64,000 nt of DNA from Campylobacter sputorum subsp. sputorum (lineage in GTDB: Bacteria; Campylobacterota; Campylobacteria; Campylobacterales; Campylobacteraceae). The translations under genes were made by a program, and so were the position numbers. Below the pieces are notes generated by a model. That model did no database searches and was not told the DNA's origin. It saw only the letters and a program-made list of their open reading frames with translations. The DNA is taken from contig NZ_CP043427.1 in NCBI RefSeq assembly GCF_008245005.1, positions 62,001-126,000 on the forward strand. The letters are read 5' to 3'. Shown one piece after another: positions 36,398-46,303 of the stretch (within the stretch, counting starts at the first letter, position 1; each line of letters begins with the position of its first letter).

Positions 36398-37000
36398 ATG
36401 AAATACAAATATGCTATTGTTTTAACAGGCTGTATTGCAAGCGGCAAAAGTAGTGTTGCAAATATTTTAAAATTATATGGTTTTAAAGTAATTGATGCTG
36501 ATGAGATAAGTCACAATGTATTAGATGAGTTGGCAAATGAAATAGCTCAAATTTTTGGAAAAGAGTTTGTCGATAGTAAAAAAGTAAATCGTAAAAAACT
36601 TGGCGAGTATGTTTTTAAGGATAAATTTGAACTTACTAAATTAGAAAATTTACTGCATCCGAAGATAAAAGAGAGAATTTATAAGTTAGCAGATGAGCTA
36701 GAAAAGACAAATTTTCCATATTTTGTAGATATACCGCTTTTTTATGAGAAAAAAAATTATGATTTTAATAAAGTTGTAGTTGTTTATACGCCAAAACAAA
36801 CTGTGCTTAAAAGACTAACAAAAAGAGATAAAATCGATGAAAAAACTGCACTTCAAAGACTAAATTTACAAATAGATATAGAAGAAAAAAGAAAAATGGC
36901 TGATTTTGTTATAGACAATAGCGGAGATTTAAAACATTTAAATGCTCAAATAGAAAAATTTATATCAAATTTAAAAAAAATCTACTCATTTTCTTTATAA
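36398..37000 (+). CDS. coaE: Dephospho-CoA kinase
   Basis: Last step of coenzyme A synthesis, phosphorylation of dephospho-CoA. The 200 residues have the P-loop TGCIASGKSSVANIL at 10-24, IDADEISH near 45, LHPKIKERI, VDIPLFYE and the lid segment RLTKRDKIDEKTALQRL. ATG follows AAAGGA. Its 3' end overlaps the convergent carbonic-anhydrase-like gene by 19 bases. Confidence 0.94.
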   Translation: MKYKYAIVLTGCIASGKSSVANILKLYGFKVIDADEISHNVLDELANEIAQIFGKEFVDSKKVNRKKLGEYVFKDKFELTKLENLLHPKIKERIYKLADELEKTNFPYFVDIPLFYEKKNYDFNKVVVVYTPKQTVLKRLTKRDKIDEKTALQRLNLQIDIEEKRKMADFVIDNSGDLKHLNAQIEKFISNLKKIYSFSL

Positions 37001-37527
37001 TTGTTTTTAAATTTTACATAAGAAATTGCCGAATCTTTTATAGATTTTATCTCTTCATCGCTTAGTTTTCTTATAAGCTTTGCAGGATTTCCAAGTATAA
37101 GTGAGTAAGGAGGAAATTTTTTATTTTTTGTTATTAAGCTTCCAGCCCCAACTATACAATCTTCTCCTATAACCACTCCATCCATTATAGTAGAGTTCAT
37201 TCCAATTAATACTCTATCTTGTATTTTACACCCATGTATCACGCAATTATGCCCTATGGTTACTTCATTTCCGATAATAACAGGAGAGCCTTCGTCTATC
37301 AAGTTGCCATTTTTATCAAATTCTCTATGCCAAACATGAATTGTGGTAAGATCTTGTATATTTGTTTTTTTACCAATTTTTATGAAATTTACATCGCCTC
37401 TTAAAACGCAGTTAAACCAAACACTGCTATCATCATCTATATGGACATCCCCGATAATTTTAGCCCCACTTGCTATGAAAACATTTTTATGAATTTTAGG
37501 TAAATTACCATTAAAGCATATATTCAT
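36982..37527 (-). CDS. Gamma-carbonic anhydrase family protein (left-handed beta-helix)
   Basis: A 181-residue hexapeptide-repeat protein of the YrdA/PaaY/gamma-CA type. The metal-ligand histidines are at TTIHVWHRE and TIGHNCVIHGC (about residues 67-95); GMNSTIMDGVVIGEDCIVGAGSLITKNK shows the repeat and LILGNPAKLIRKLSDEEI the C-terminal helix start. Carbonic anhydrase activity is not assured in this subfamily. Tail-to-tail with coaE. Confidence 0.88.
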   Translation of the reverse strand: MNICFNGNLPKIHKNVFIASGAKIIGDVHIDDDSSVWFNCVLRGDVNFIKIGKKTNIQDLTTIHVWHREFDKNGNLIDEGSPVIIGNEVTIGHNCVIHGCKIQDRVLIGMNSTIMDGVVIGEDCIVGAGSLITKNKKFPPYSLILGNPAKLIRKLSDEEIKSIKDSAISYVKFKNNYKENE

Positions 37528-37610
37528 TTGTTTTTCCTTTTTATATAAAAAATTTACAATATTTTACCAAATTTTGGTATACTTCGTAGAATTTTTTACT
37601 TGGATGTTTT

Positions 37611-39539
37611 ATGGAAAATAGTTTTAGACTTTGCTTATATAGTAATGTATTTTTTGATGTGAGTTATCTTGAAAGTAAATTTGACGGTATTAAAAATTTA
37701 TTCTTCTCTACTTATATTTTGCAAAATGGCGAATTTGACGATGAACTTTTTTATGAATTAAAAAATGGAAATCTTAGTGTTTTTTTGTTGGATTTATCAA
37801 AAGAATTAAATGAAGCTAAAAACATACTCAAGCTTTTGTTGGCGGAATTTTATAATTCAAAAATAGTTATAATATTTTTAGGAAATGAGTATCTTTTGGA
37901 TGAACAAGAGCCAGAGTTTCAAAAATATGCTAAAGAAAATTTTAAAGTTATGTATCTTTATAACCAAGAAAATATATCAAAAGGAGTGATTAGCGAATTT
38001 GAGATTGCTAAATTTGAACTAAATGAACTTTTAGACAAATCTCTGTTTTTAAATAATGACAAATTTGTTTTAACAAATGATGAAAATACGAATTATCCAA
38101 ATGCAATGGCGTTAAATGAACAGAAAATGGAAGCAAATAATGCACTTGAAATTTGGAATATAGAAGCTTGTTTAAAACATTTAAAAAATGCCTTAGAATT
38201 AAAACCTCTTGATTTTGCTTCAAATTTTTATTTTGCGTATGTTTTGATGACAAAAAACTCAAAGAAATTTTTTATAAAAATAAAAGAAGCTCTGATAAAT
38301 TCTATATCAATCGCAAAAAAATCCAACGACATTAGCTCTTATGCATTATGTGCGGCATTTTTAGCTAGAGCTTATTTAATGGCAGGGAAACAAAATGAGT
38401 GTATAAGCATACTTAGCGATGCAAAAAATAGCGATGAAAACTTAGCTTTTATAAGATATGAGATGGCTAAATTTTTAGTGTTAAAAAAGAGATTTGATGA
38501 AGCTAAAAATGAACTAGAAAATGCATTTAGATTTAATGTAGATACTCTTAAACTAATAAAAAAAGACCCATTTTTTAATGATTATGCGGAGTTAAGAGAT
38601 GATTTGTTAAAAAAAGAAGACATTATTTCAAGCATGGATGAATACAAAATTAATTTTGTTGATAAGAAAATAAAAAAAGATGATGAAAAGCCAAATTTTA
38701 ATATAGAAAATGAATCAAAAAAAAGCATATTTGAACAATTAAGCTATATAAAAGAGTCTTTAGATGAGATGGAGTTTGATGAAGAAAATTCTAAATTACA
38801 CAAAGATGAGTTTATAAAATTTATATCAAATAAAAGTAAAGAAAGTTTAGAATTTGAAGAGAAGAAAAAAGCGGTAAAAATAGAACATTCATCAAATTTA
38901 GAAAGCTCTAATCTTAAATTTTATAACAATCTATTGTCTTTAAAAAATAAGAAAAAACAGAGTTTAAAAAGCTTTTTTATAACAATAGGTTTTATTTTTA
39001 TAATAATGCTTGCTTTGTGTTTTCTTTTGTCGCAGAAAAATGGTGGATTTCATATAGGGTTTTTTATCATAACTACGGTAATTGCACTTGGTGCTGTTAT
39101 CATAGGTGGTAGCTTAATAAATAAAAAATATGATAAAATGATATCCATAAATTCGCAAAATAGACAAGATGCACAAGATGAGCTTGAAGATATTTATAAA
39201 CAAAATATCAAAGAAATTTCGCAAAAACAAGATGAAACACTAAAAAATTTATATGAAAACAGTATAAAAGAAAAATTACTTAACATAAAAAACAGCATTG
39301 AATCATTTGAAAATATTTATATAAATAGTGGCAGCATTAAAACGATATTTTCTAGTTTAAAAAATGCTACTCAAGGTGAAGTTGTAGTAGTTAGCAAAGA
39401 TGATAAAGGATATGAATTAAAAGAAGATTTTCCTATATCTTTAGAGATAAATAAAACAGATGGACATTTTTTAGCAAAAGTAGTATATAAAGACCAAAAC
39501 GAGATAGTATTGTCTCGTTTTGGAGCTTATAAAGACTAA
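37611..39539 (+). CDS. Large TPR-containing membrane protein of unknown function
   Basis: I do not recognise this 642-residue protein. Residues 1-150 form an alpha/beta region (SVFLLDLSKE, KIVIIFLGNEYLL) that could be receiver-like but lacks a clear phospho-Asp motif set. Residues 170-330 are helical and TPR-like (ALEIWNIEACLKHLKNALELKPLDFASNFYFAYVL in part). An acidic, Lys/Glu-rich linker leads to two membrane helices near 455-475 and 483-503, and a coiled-coil C-terminal region (QDELEDIYKQNIKEISQKQDE) follows. No signal peptide, so the TPR part should be cytosolic. Between the divergent carbonic-anhydrase gene and convergent sodB. Confidence 0.75.
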   Translation: MENSFRLCLYSNVFFDVSYLESKFDGIKNLFFSTYILQNGEFDDELFYELKNGNLSVFLLDLSKELNEAKNILKLLLAEFYNSKIVIIFLGNEYLLDEQEPEFQKYAKENFKVMYLYNQENISKGVISEFEIAKFELNELLDKSLFLNNDKFVLTNDENTNYPNAMALNEQKMEANNALEIWNIEACLKHLKNALELKPLDFASNFYFAYVLMTKNSKKFFIKIKEALINSISIAKKSNDISSYALCAAFLARAYLMAGKQNECISILSDAKNSDENLAFIRYEMAKFLVLKKRFDEAKNELENAFRFNVDTLKLIKKDPFFNDYAELRDDLLKKEDIISSMDEYKINFVDKKIKKDDEKPNFNIENESKKSIFEQLSYIKESLDEMEFDEENSKLHKDEFIKFISNKSKESLEFEEKKKAVKIEHSSNLESSNLKFYNNLLSLKNKKKQSLKSFFITIGFIFIIMLALCFLLSQKNGGFHIGFFIITTVIALGAVIIGGSLINKKYDKMISINSQNRQDAQDELEDIYKQNIKEISQKQDETLKNLYENSIKEKLLNIKNSIESFENIYINSGSIKTIFSSLKNATQGEVVVVSKDDKGYELKEDFPISLEINKTDGHFLAKVVYKDQNEIVLSRFGAYKD

Positions 39540-40171
39540 GCTTTTTTGGCTTCTGGATGAACTTCGTTGATATAAAATCTAACTGATTCTAAGGCTTCTT
39601 TTTTAGACCATTCATAAGCTTTTGAAACAAATTCCCAGTTTATGTGGTTATAAAATTCTTCAAGATATTTTGCTCTTGCGTTTCTAAAATCTATATAATA
39701 AGCATGTTCCCAAACATCTACAACAAGAAGTGGAACTTTGCCATCTGTGATAGGTGTAGCAGCATTGCTTGTGCCTACTATTTCTAACTTATTATTTTTT
39801 AGATTATGAACTAACCAGAGCCAACCAGAGCCAAAAAGTCCAGTTGCAGCAGCTATAAATTCTGATTTAAAATCTGTAAAGTCTTTTTCTAGAACCTCTT
39901 TTAGCTCACTACTCATAGATGATTTTTTAGCAATACAATCCCAATAAAAATCATGATTATAAACTTGTGCGGCATTATTAAAAAGTCCCCCTTCTGATTT
40001 CATTATGATGTCTAGTAAATGATCATCTTTTAAAGGACTATTTTCTAGTTGTTTATTTAGATTATTTATATAAGTTTGATGATGTTTTCCATAATGGAAA
40101 GAACAGGTTTCTTCGCTTACAACTCCACTAATATCTTTTGGTTCAAAAGGCAATTTTCTTAACTCAAACAT
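39536..40171 (-). CDS. sodB: Superoxide dismutase (Fe)
   Basis: Dismutates superoxide in the cytosol. The 211 residues have the first metal His in YGKHHQTYINNL near residue 27, NHDFYWDCI, GSGWLWLVHN and the signature DVWEHAYYIDFRNARAKYL near 160-180. The pattern FNNAAQVYNHDFYW and the overall size fit the iron enzyme of Campylobacter, as does the absence of another SOD gene nearby. Four-base tail overlap with the TPR protein gene. Confidence 0.95.
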   Translation of the reverse strand: MFELRKLPFEPKDISGVVSEETCSFHYGKHHQTYINNLNKQLENSPLKDDHLLDIIMKSEGGLFNNAAQVYNHDFYWDCIAKKSSMSSELKEVLEKDFTDFKSEFIAAATGLFGSGWLWLVHNLKNNKLEIVGTSNAATPITDGKVPLLVVDVWEHAYYIDFRNARAKYLEEFYNHINWEFVSKAYEWSKKEALESVRFYINEVHPEAKKA

Positions 40172-40199
40172 TTTTTCTCCTTATTAAAAATATTAAAAC

Positions 40200-40213
40200 T
40201 ATTATACATAATA
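40200..40213 (-). promoter_or_regulatory. sodB promoter -10 box inside a palindrome
   Basis: TATTAT-GT-ATAATA is a perfect inverted repeat that contains TGTATAAT, an extended -10 box about 30 bases before the start. Such overlap could allow a Fur/PerR-type repressor to compete with RNA polymerase, but AT-rich chance is possible. Confidence 0.45.
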
Positions 40214-40316
40214 ATGGTAAACTAAAAATAAAAATTTTTCTAATTAATAAATTTTATTATATGAGTTGATTTGTGAAATTTTAAATTTGAGAAAATGAAA
40301 AATAAGAAGTAGAGTA

Positions 40317-40333
40317 GGGGAGAAAAACTCCCC
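40317..40333 (-). terminator. Terminator after rpsI
   Basis: 6-bp GGGGAG / CTCCCC stem with a five-base loop just after the rpsI stop codon on the minus strand, followed by TACTCTACTTC and a T-rich stretch. Confidence 0.7.
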
Positions 40334-40340
40334 AAATATA

Positions 40341-40730
40341 TTATCTTTTTGAGAATTGCGGGCTTCTTCTAGCCTTTCTTCTACCATATTTTTTACGCTC
40401 AACAACACGACTATCTCTAGTTAATAAACCTTTTGGTTTTAATAAAGCTCTGAAATCAGCATCCATTGAAGCAAGAGCTCTTGAAATTCCGTGTCTTAAA
40501 GCTTCAGCTTGTGCATTATAACCACCACCAAGTGTTTGTGCTTTGATATCCATAGAAGTTTCTTGTTTTGTTACAAGAAGCGGTTGAACAACTTTAAGTT
40601 TAATAGCCTCATGACCGCCAAGCCAAGTGTTTAAATCCATTCCATTTACTGATATTTTACCGCTACCTGGCTTTACCCAAACCTTAGCTACGGCTGTTTT
40701 TCTTTTTCCTGTTGCATAAACTATAGCCAT
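40341..40730 (-). CDS. rpsI: 30S ribosomal protein S9
   Basis: A 129-residue S9 protein: [20 protein letters not shown] at the start, [13 protein letters not shown] in the middle, and the basic tail [19 protein letters not shown] whose last residues contact P-site tRNA in the ribosome. One base separates it from rplM, the conserved L13-S9 operon. Confidence 0.98.
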   Translation of the reverse strand: MAIVYATGKRKTAVAKVWVKPGSGKISVNGMDLNTWLGGHEAIKLKVVQPLLVTKQETSMDIKAQTLGGGYNAQAEALRHGISRALASMDADFRALLKPKGLLTRDSRVVERKKYGRRKARRSPQFSKR

Positions 40731-40731
40731 A

Positions 40732-41157
40732 TTACTTTCCTTCTTTCTTTATTTGAGCGGTATGAGGATGTTCGTTTCCTTCATAAACTTTAAGTTTTTT
40801 AATCATATCTTTGCCTAATTTTGTTTTTGGAAGCATTCCGCGAACTGCAAGTTTATATAATTTTACTGGATTTTTTTCAAGTAAATCACCAAATTTTTCG
40901 CTTTTAACACTTCCAAAATATCCTGAATGTCTGTGGTATAGTTTGTCTTCAGCTTTATTTATACCAGTTACTATAGCTTTTGAAGCATTTATGATAACCA
41001 CATAATCTCCACAATCAACATTTGGAGTATAGCATGGTTTATGTTTTCCGCGTAATAAAGTAGCTACTTCTGTAAGTAATCTACCAAAAATTTTGCCATT
41101 AGCGTCAATCACAACCCAGTCGCGTTTGATTTCGCTTGGCTTAGTTATCTTTGTCAT
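40732..41157 (-). CDS. rplM: 50S ribosomal protein L13
   Basis: A 141-residue L13 protein with [72 protein letters not shown]. First gene of the L13-S9 pair, and downstream of addA in the same direction as in C. jejuni (Cj1481c-Cj1480c-Cj1479c). Confidence 0.98.
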   Translation of the reverse strand: MTKITKPSEIKRDWVVIDANGKIFGRLLTEVATLLRGKHKPCYTPNVDCGDYVVIINASKAIVTGINKAEDKLYHRHSGYFGSVKSEKFGDLLEKNPVKLYKLAVRGMLPKTKLGKDMIKKLKVYEGNEHPHTAQIKKEGK

Positions 41158-41243
41158 AATTTAACCCTTTGCCTAAAAATATTCCGTGATTTTAGTTAAA
41201 TATTACTTATACTTTGCTTAAATTAAGTTATTTATAAGAAATT

Positions 41244-43976
41244 TTATACAAGTTCTATTTGAGAACCATTTTGAAGTAAAAAAACAAGATATCCATTTAT
41301 TTTATACTTTGGATATATGTTTTCTAAATTGGCAATATACTCTTTAACTTGAGATACATTCTCATTAAAGAAATTTTTTGAACTTTTATAATCAAATATT
41401 AAAATTTCCCTGCTATTTTCATTTATAGCAAGTAAATCTACTCTTTTTAAAACAGATTCAAATGTATAATCTTGCTCTTTTAAAAGTGTAAAACCTTGCA
41501 ATAAATTTAAAAATTTCTTATTTTTTATAAGCATTTTTACTCTGTTTTTTATATCTTTTATCTCATTTTCATCTAAAAGCGATCCATATCTGTTTTCAAG
41601 TATAATGTAGGCATTTTGTAAATTTTCTTCATCAAATTGATTCATCATTTCTATCATAAAATGAAGTGCGGTGCCAAAAAGTGCTGATTTGAAATTTAAC
41701 TCTTTTTCTTCTTGTAAATTTATGAGATTTTGTCTATTTATGTTTATAAAATTTATTTTTTCATCTTCTTGAGTTTGATTTGCTTTTGTATCTGCAAATT
41801 TCCTCATATTTCCTATGATTTTATCTTCTAAATCAAGAATTTTTACTTCTTGTTTGTTTGATATGTATTTTTTAAATAGCGAAGGTGAGTTGCCGTTTGC
41901 ATCGCTTTTTGCGATTATTATAAGTGAATTTTTAGCTCTTGTAAATGCTACATAAATTTGATTTATTTTATCTTCATCATCAAGTGTTTTGGATAATGTT
42001 TTTAAATTTACAAATTTACTATCTAATTTTTCAAAAACTTTATCATTTAGCCTTATCTCCCAGTTATTATTTGATATATCGTATTCAAACAAAAATTTAG
42101 GCGAGCGATTGTTCTCTTTGCCAATCATATCAACAACTATAACATGCTTAAACTCAAGTCCTTTTGAGCTATGAACGCTCAGTAAATTTACGCCATCTAT
42201 GGCTTCGTTTATGCTTTTTTCTTTTTCATTTTCTATATTTAAAATAAATTGAATAAAATTTTCATATTTTCCGACTATTTCAAAAAATCTAAGCATATTT
42301 TTATCGCTAAAATCTAGCTTTAACTCTTTTGCCATTTTGTATAAAGTATCTTTTAAATTTAAATTAAAATTTATCTCAATTTTGCTTGGAGCTTCGTCAT
42401 AAAATGCCTGTAAGTTATATAAATAGTAGTTGTCGTTAAAATAACAAAATTTGGCATATTCTATAAGAATCCTGACATATTTTGAGTTTATTATCAAAAC
42501 AGAACTTTGCGATACAGCTTTTATGTCATTGTTTTGTAGGTAAGTTTTTATATTTTCTATATCATTGTTTTTCCAGCATAATATAGCGATTTGATTTTCA
42601 GGTATATTATGTGATTTTAAGAAATTTACTTTATCTAAAATTTTCTCATAAATTTTTTCTTTTTCACATGAGCAAATTTCGATATATCCATCATCTTGAT
42701 TATTTGGTTTTTGTATTGCATAGTTTTTTATAACATTTTTAAATGTATCATTTACAAACTCAACTAAACATTTATCGCTTCTATAATTTGTATCTAAGTT
42801 GCTAAATTTTATCTGTTTATAATCACTTTTTAGTTTATCAAAAAGCTCTTTTTTCCCGCCGCGAAACCTGTAAATACTCTGCTTTATATCTCCAACATAA
42901 AAGAAACTTCCGATGCCATTTTGTCCTATTCCGCTTATACACTCTTCTATCAAGGGCTTAATAATGTTGTATTGAAGCACATTTGTATCTTGAAACTCAT
43001 CTATCAAAATATCTGTTATCTTAGAATCTAACCTAAAATACAGCATTTCGCGGTAGTTTTGTGTGTTTGTAAGCTCATAAGTAAGTTTTGAAATATCGGT
43101 AAAACTTAGTAAATTTTTATTTTTATTTAGCTCAAACCTTGCTAATTTATATCTTTTGACAATTTCAAATAGTTCTTTTAGCTTATAAGCTTCAAATTCT
43201 TTGAAATAAATCTCAGCACTATCCATAAATGCGTTAAATTTTGCAATAAACTCTTTGTTATCTTTTATATTTTTAAAGTAGTTTTTTTCTAAATCAACAT
43301 TTAGTATAAAATCTTTTATATTTTTATCAAATAAATTTATATAGCGAGCGTTGCTACTAAGCGTTATGGCGTATGTTTTTAGGTCTTGAAAATTTTGCAA
43401 TATTTTTTGATCGTTTGGAAAATTTACATTATTTACAAAATTTATATCGTTTAAATTTTCATATATTGCATTTATCGTTTCAAAAAATTCTAGCTGATTA
43501 TCTCCACTAAATTTTATATATGAAGCTATTTTTTTTATGAGGTTATCATTTGCGTTTTGGACTAAAATATTTATAGTTTCATCATATAAGTTGTCTGTAA
43601 TTTCAAAATCCGGCATAAGTCCTAAATTTAGAGAAAATAGTCTTAAAATAGAGCTAAAAAACGCATCAAAAGTTTGTATTCTTAGCTCACTTGATAAAAA
43701 TCTCTCTTTTGCTTTATCGCGCAAATTTATGATTTCTTGCTCACTTTTATTTAGAAGTTTGCAAATTTCATTTAGTTCAGCTTTTTTGGTATGTAAATTT
43801 AAAAATGTTTGCGATATGCGAGTTTTCATCTCATTTGTTGCTTTTTTTGTAAATGTTATGGCTAGTATTTTTCGCATATCTCTACCCATTAGCACCAAAG
43901 CTATGTATCTAACACTTAGTTTAAAGGTTTTTCCGCTTCCAGCACTAGCTCCAAGTGCTTCGTAAAAATCTATCAT
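41244..43976 (-). CDS. addA: AddA-like helicase-nuclease (RecB-like)
   Basis: The 910-residue helicase-nuclease subunit of the AddAB complex, which resects double-strand breaks for RecA loading. Walker A is ASAGSGKT at about 10-17; the SF1 helicase motifs include KILAITFTKKATNEM, ILIDEFQDTN near 330, VGDIKQSIYRFRGG and LLSVHSSKGLEF; the C-terminal PD-(D/E)xK nuclease has VDLLAINENSREILIFDYKSSK. It is shorter than Bacillus AddA, as in other Campylobacterota. Overlaps addB by four bases. Confidence 0.92.
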   Translation of the reverse strand: MIDFYEALGASAGSGKTFKLSVRYIALVLMGRDMRKILAITFTKKATNEMKTRISQTFLNLHTKKAELNEICKLLNKSEQEIINLRDKAKERFLSSELRIQTFDAFFSSILRLFSLNLGLMPDFEITDNLYDETINILVQNANDNLIKKIASYIKFSGDNQLEFFETINAIYENLNDINFVNNVNFPNDQKILQNFQDLKTYAITLSSNARYINLFDKNIKDFILNVDLEKNYFKNIKDNKEFIAKFNAFMDSAEIYFKEFEAYKLKELFEIVKRYKLARFELNKNKNLLSFTDISKLTYELTNTQNYREMLYFRLDSKITDILIDEFQDTNVLQYNIIKPLIEECISGIGQNGIGSFFYVGDIKQSIYRFRGGKKELFDKLKSDYKQIKFSNLDTNYRSDKCLVEFVNDTFKNVIKNYAIQKPNNQDDGYIEICSCEKEKIYEKILDKVNFLKSHNIPENQIAILCWKNNDIENIKTYLQNNDIKAVSQSSVLIINSKYVRILIEYAKFCYFNDNYYLYNLQAFYDEAPSKIEINFNLNLKDTLYKMAKELKLDFSDKNMLRFFEIVGKYENFIQFILNIENEKEKSINEAIDGVNLLSVHSSKGLEFKHVIVVDMIGKENNRSPKFLFEYDISNNNWEIRLNDKVFEKLDSKFVNLKTLSKTLDDEDKINQIYVAFTRAKNSLIIIAKSDANGNSPSLFKKYISNKQEVKILDLEDKIIGNMRKFADTKANQTQEDEKINFININRQNLINLQEEKELNFKSALFGTALHFMIEMMNQFDEENLQNAYIILENRYGSLLDENEIKDIKNRVKMLIKNKKFLNLLQGFTLLKEQDYTFESVLKRVDLLAINENSREILIFDYKSSKNFFNENVSQVKEYIANLENIYPKYKINGYLVFLLQNGSQIELV

Positions 43977-46303
43977 ATCAACTCTTTTTTACATATTAGT
44001 GTGTATGGGCAATATTCGCATTTTGATAAATTTCTTTCGAAATTAACACGGTTTTGAAATTCGGTTTTTAACTCATCTAGCTTCTCTTTTAGCTCTTCTT
44101 TACTTTTTGTTTTTTTAGGTTTTATTAATGAAAAAGTATCTTTTAAGTCATAATAATAACTCTCATTTGCACCGCTTAAAAGCTCGTAAAAAACTAGTTG
44201 AAAGCTGTTTTCTTTTATTTTTCCACTTTTATAGTCTATAACTGCGTAATTGCCGTTTTTTACATCTATTCTATCGATAATTCCTTTTAAATTTACTCCA
44301 TTTATATTAGCGTTTAATTCTTTTTCTAATGCAAATATGCCCCATCCATCACTAAATCTTTGATTTTCATTTTTTTCAAAAGTATCAAGAGATAGTAAAA
44401 TAAGCTCTTTTTGTATTTTATATCTGTTTTCACATTCATTTAAAAATATCTTTTCAAACTCATTTTTATCAAATATTTTATGTGTGTCATAATAATTTTT
44501 TAAACTATTATGAAGTATGGTTCCAAATGGTTTTTCGTTGGTATTTGGTGGATATAAATTTTTTATGTATTTGTAAAAATACATTCTTTTGCACTCTAAA
44601 AAGCATTCGAGTCTGCTAAAAGATAGAGGGTTTTTAAAAAAATCATGCTTTAATACTATTTCATCTTTTTTTAAATTTATTGTATTTGGTTTAAAAAAAC
44701 AAAGAGAATTTAGATAAGATTTTTGCGTATAAGCTTCTAAATTTTGATACGAAAGTTCATCTAAAAACCTAGATTTCATACTTTGTTCGTCTTCTATGTA
44801 AGAAATATAAATATGTTTTGCGTTTCTAAAAAGCTCTTTATAATAAAATCTTTGTAAATTTTCTCTATCAAAATATGTAACAAGACCCGCTTTTTGCCTT
44901 ATTTGAGAGTTTAAAAATAGCTCTCCTACATCTCTTTTTGGCACCAAATGATCGTTAAAACTTACTACTATCACAGCTTCGTATTGCAAGGATCTGCTTT
45001 CTAATATCCCTTGAACTGTAACTTCGCCGCCACCTGTTATACTAAGAGATTTATTTGCTAATCTTAGTTTTAAAAGTTCTAATATCTCTTTTAAATTTAA
45101 ATTTTCAAATTTAAGTAGCGAGTTTATATATATTTTCTCATTTTCTATAAAATTTTTACTTTCAAAATCAAGTTGCAAGTTTTCGCACAATAAATTTAAA
45201 ATATCAGTAAAATTATCATAATCGCAACTATTTAAAAAATATTTCTTTCCTAAATTTAAAATGTCATCACTGATATTAAAACTATCTTTAAAATACTTTA
45301 TGTTATTTTCATCAAATTTACTATCTAAAATATCCATAAAAACAGATAATTTTTGAAAAAAAAGAGTATGTTTGAAGCTAGATCCCATAGCGAAATTTAG
45401 CATATTAAATCTATCGTGAATTTTTAAAACTTCACTAAAACTTTCATCTGGAAGTATGACTACGATATTGCTCGGGTTAATTCCAATATTTACTAGATGC
45501 GAAATTCTCTCAAAAACAAAAGCACATTGAGTAGAGTATAAATCAAATTTACTAACATATATATGATTTAAATTTGGCAATGCTTGGGAATTTGTGATAC
45601 ATTTTTTGTTTAAATTTATCTCATATAACATATTTTCTTTTAAATTTATCTCATATAACATATTTTCTTTTAAATTTAAGTTGTATAATTTTTCAACTTT
45701 TTTATATGTTTTTTGATTTAAATTTGTTGCTTTTAGTTTTATAATAATTTCGCAATAAGATGATATTTTTGTAATCAAATCCCATTCAAAATTACTTAGC
45801 ACACCATCTATATTTATAAAAATTTGACTAAATCTTTTTACATAAGCTTCATTTATCTCATATAAATTTGGTAGTGTAATATCATCGTATAGTTCGTTTT
45901 TTTCAAGCTCATTTATATAGTTTTTATAAAGTTGATCTAGTATTTTTAAATGCTCGTCAAAATTTGCGTATGTATCGTAATTTTGTAGAGACAAAATTTC
46001 CACACCTTCGTTTGAAAGTTCTTTAAAAAATGAAAAAATATAGTCGCTATTTTTTAAAAATGCAAAAAATTCCTTTGGAATTCCAAGTTTATCGTGTAAA
46101 TTTTGTGTGTTTTTGCAAGCTTTTCTCATTAAAAGCAAAGCGCCTATATCGCTTGCTTTTTTTCTATTTTTTACTAAGACTATATTTTTTTCAAACTCGC
46201 CTATGGTTATTGCTTTTGGAAGTAGTGAGTTTGTTTTTAGATGAGATTTTATAAATTCTCTTATAGCCCTAGTTGTAGAAAATACATATAGATTAGTTTG
46301 CAT
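43973..46303 (-). CDS. addB: AddB-like nuclease subunit with FeS-cluster cysteines
   Basis: A 776-residue partner of AddA. No working Walker A is seen at the N-terminus (LYVFSTTRAIREFIKS), as expected for this group. The C-terminal nuclease domain begins with FSRLECFLECKRMYFYKYI, contains GIIDRIDVKNGNYAVIDYKSGK, and ends CEYCPYTLICKKEL; the Cys near 540 with the CxxC...C at the end form the 4Fe-4S staple of AddB-type nucleases. A tandem 30-base repeat adds ten residues near 210. Its start overlaps the FixH-like gene by 11 bases. Confidence 0.9.
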   Translation of the reverse strand: MQTNLYVFSTTRAIREFIKSHLKTNSLLPKAITIGEFEKNIVLVKNRKKASDIGALLLMRKACKNTQNLHDKLGIPKEFFAFLKNSDYIFSFFKELSNEGVEILSLQNYDTYANFDEHLKILDQLYKNYINELEKNELYDDITLPNLYEINEAYVKRFSQIFINIDGVLSNFEWDLITKISSYCEIIIKLKATNLNQKTYKKVEKLYNLNLKENMLYEINLKENMLYEINLNKKCITNSQALPNLNHIYVSKFDLYSTQCAFVFERISHLVNIGINPSNIVVILPDESFSEVLKIHDRFNMLNFAMGSSFKHTLFFQKLSVFMDILDSKFDENNIKYFKDSFNISDDILNLGKKYFLNSCDYDNFTDILNLLCENLQLDFESKNFIENEKIYINSLLKFENLNLKEILELLKLRLANKSLSITGGGEVTVQGILESRSLQYEAVIVVSFNDHLVPKRDVGELFLNSQIRQKAGLVTYFDRENLQRFYYKELFRNAKHIYISYIEDEQSMKSRFLDELSYQNLEAYTQKSYLNSLCFFKPNTINLKKDEIVLKHDFFKNPLSFSRLECFLECKRMYFYKYIKNLYPPNTNEKPFGTILHNSLKNYYDTHKIFDKNEFEKIFLNECENRYKIQKELILLSLDTFEKNENQRFSDGWGIFALEKELNANINGVNLKGIIDRIDVKNGNYAVIDYKSGKIKENSFQLVFYELLSGANESYYYDLKDTFSLIKPKKTKSKEELKEKLDELKTEFQNRVNFERNLSKCEYCPYTLICKKELI
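45611..45678. repeat. 30-bp tandem repeat inside addB
   Basis: Two perfect 30-base units and a further 8 bases of a third (TAAATTTATCTCATATAACA...). Each unit is in frame and encodes ten residues, so the protein reads ENMLYEINLK twice. Copy number could change without a frameshift. Confidence 0.9.
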
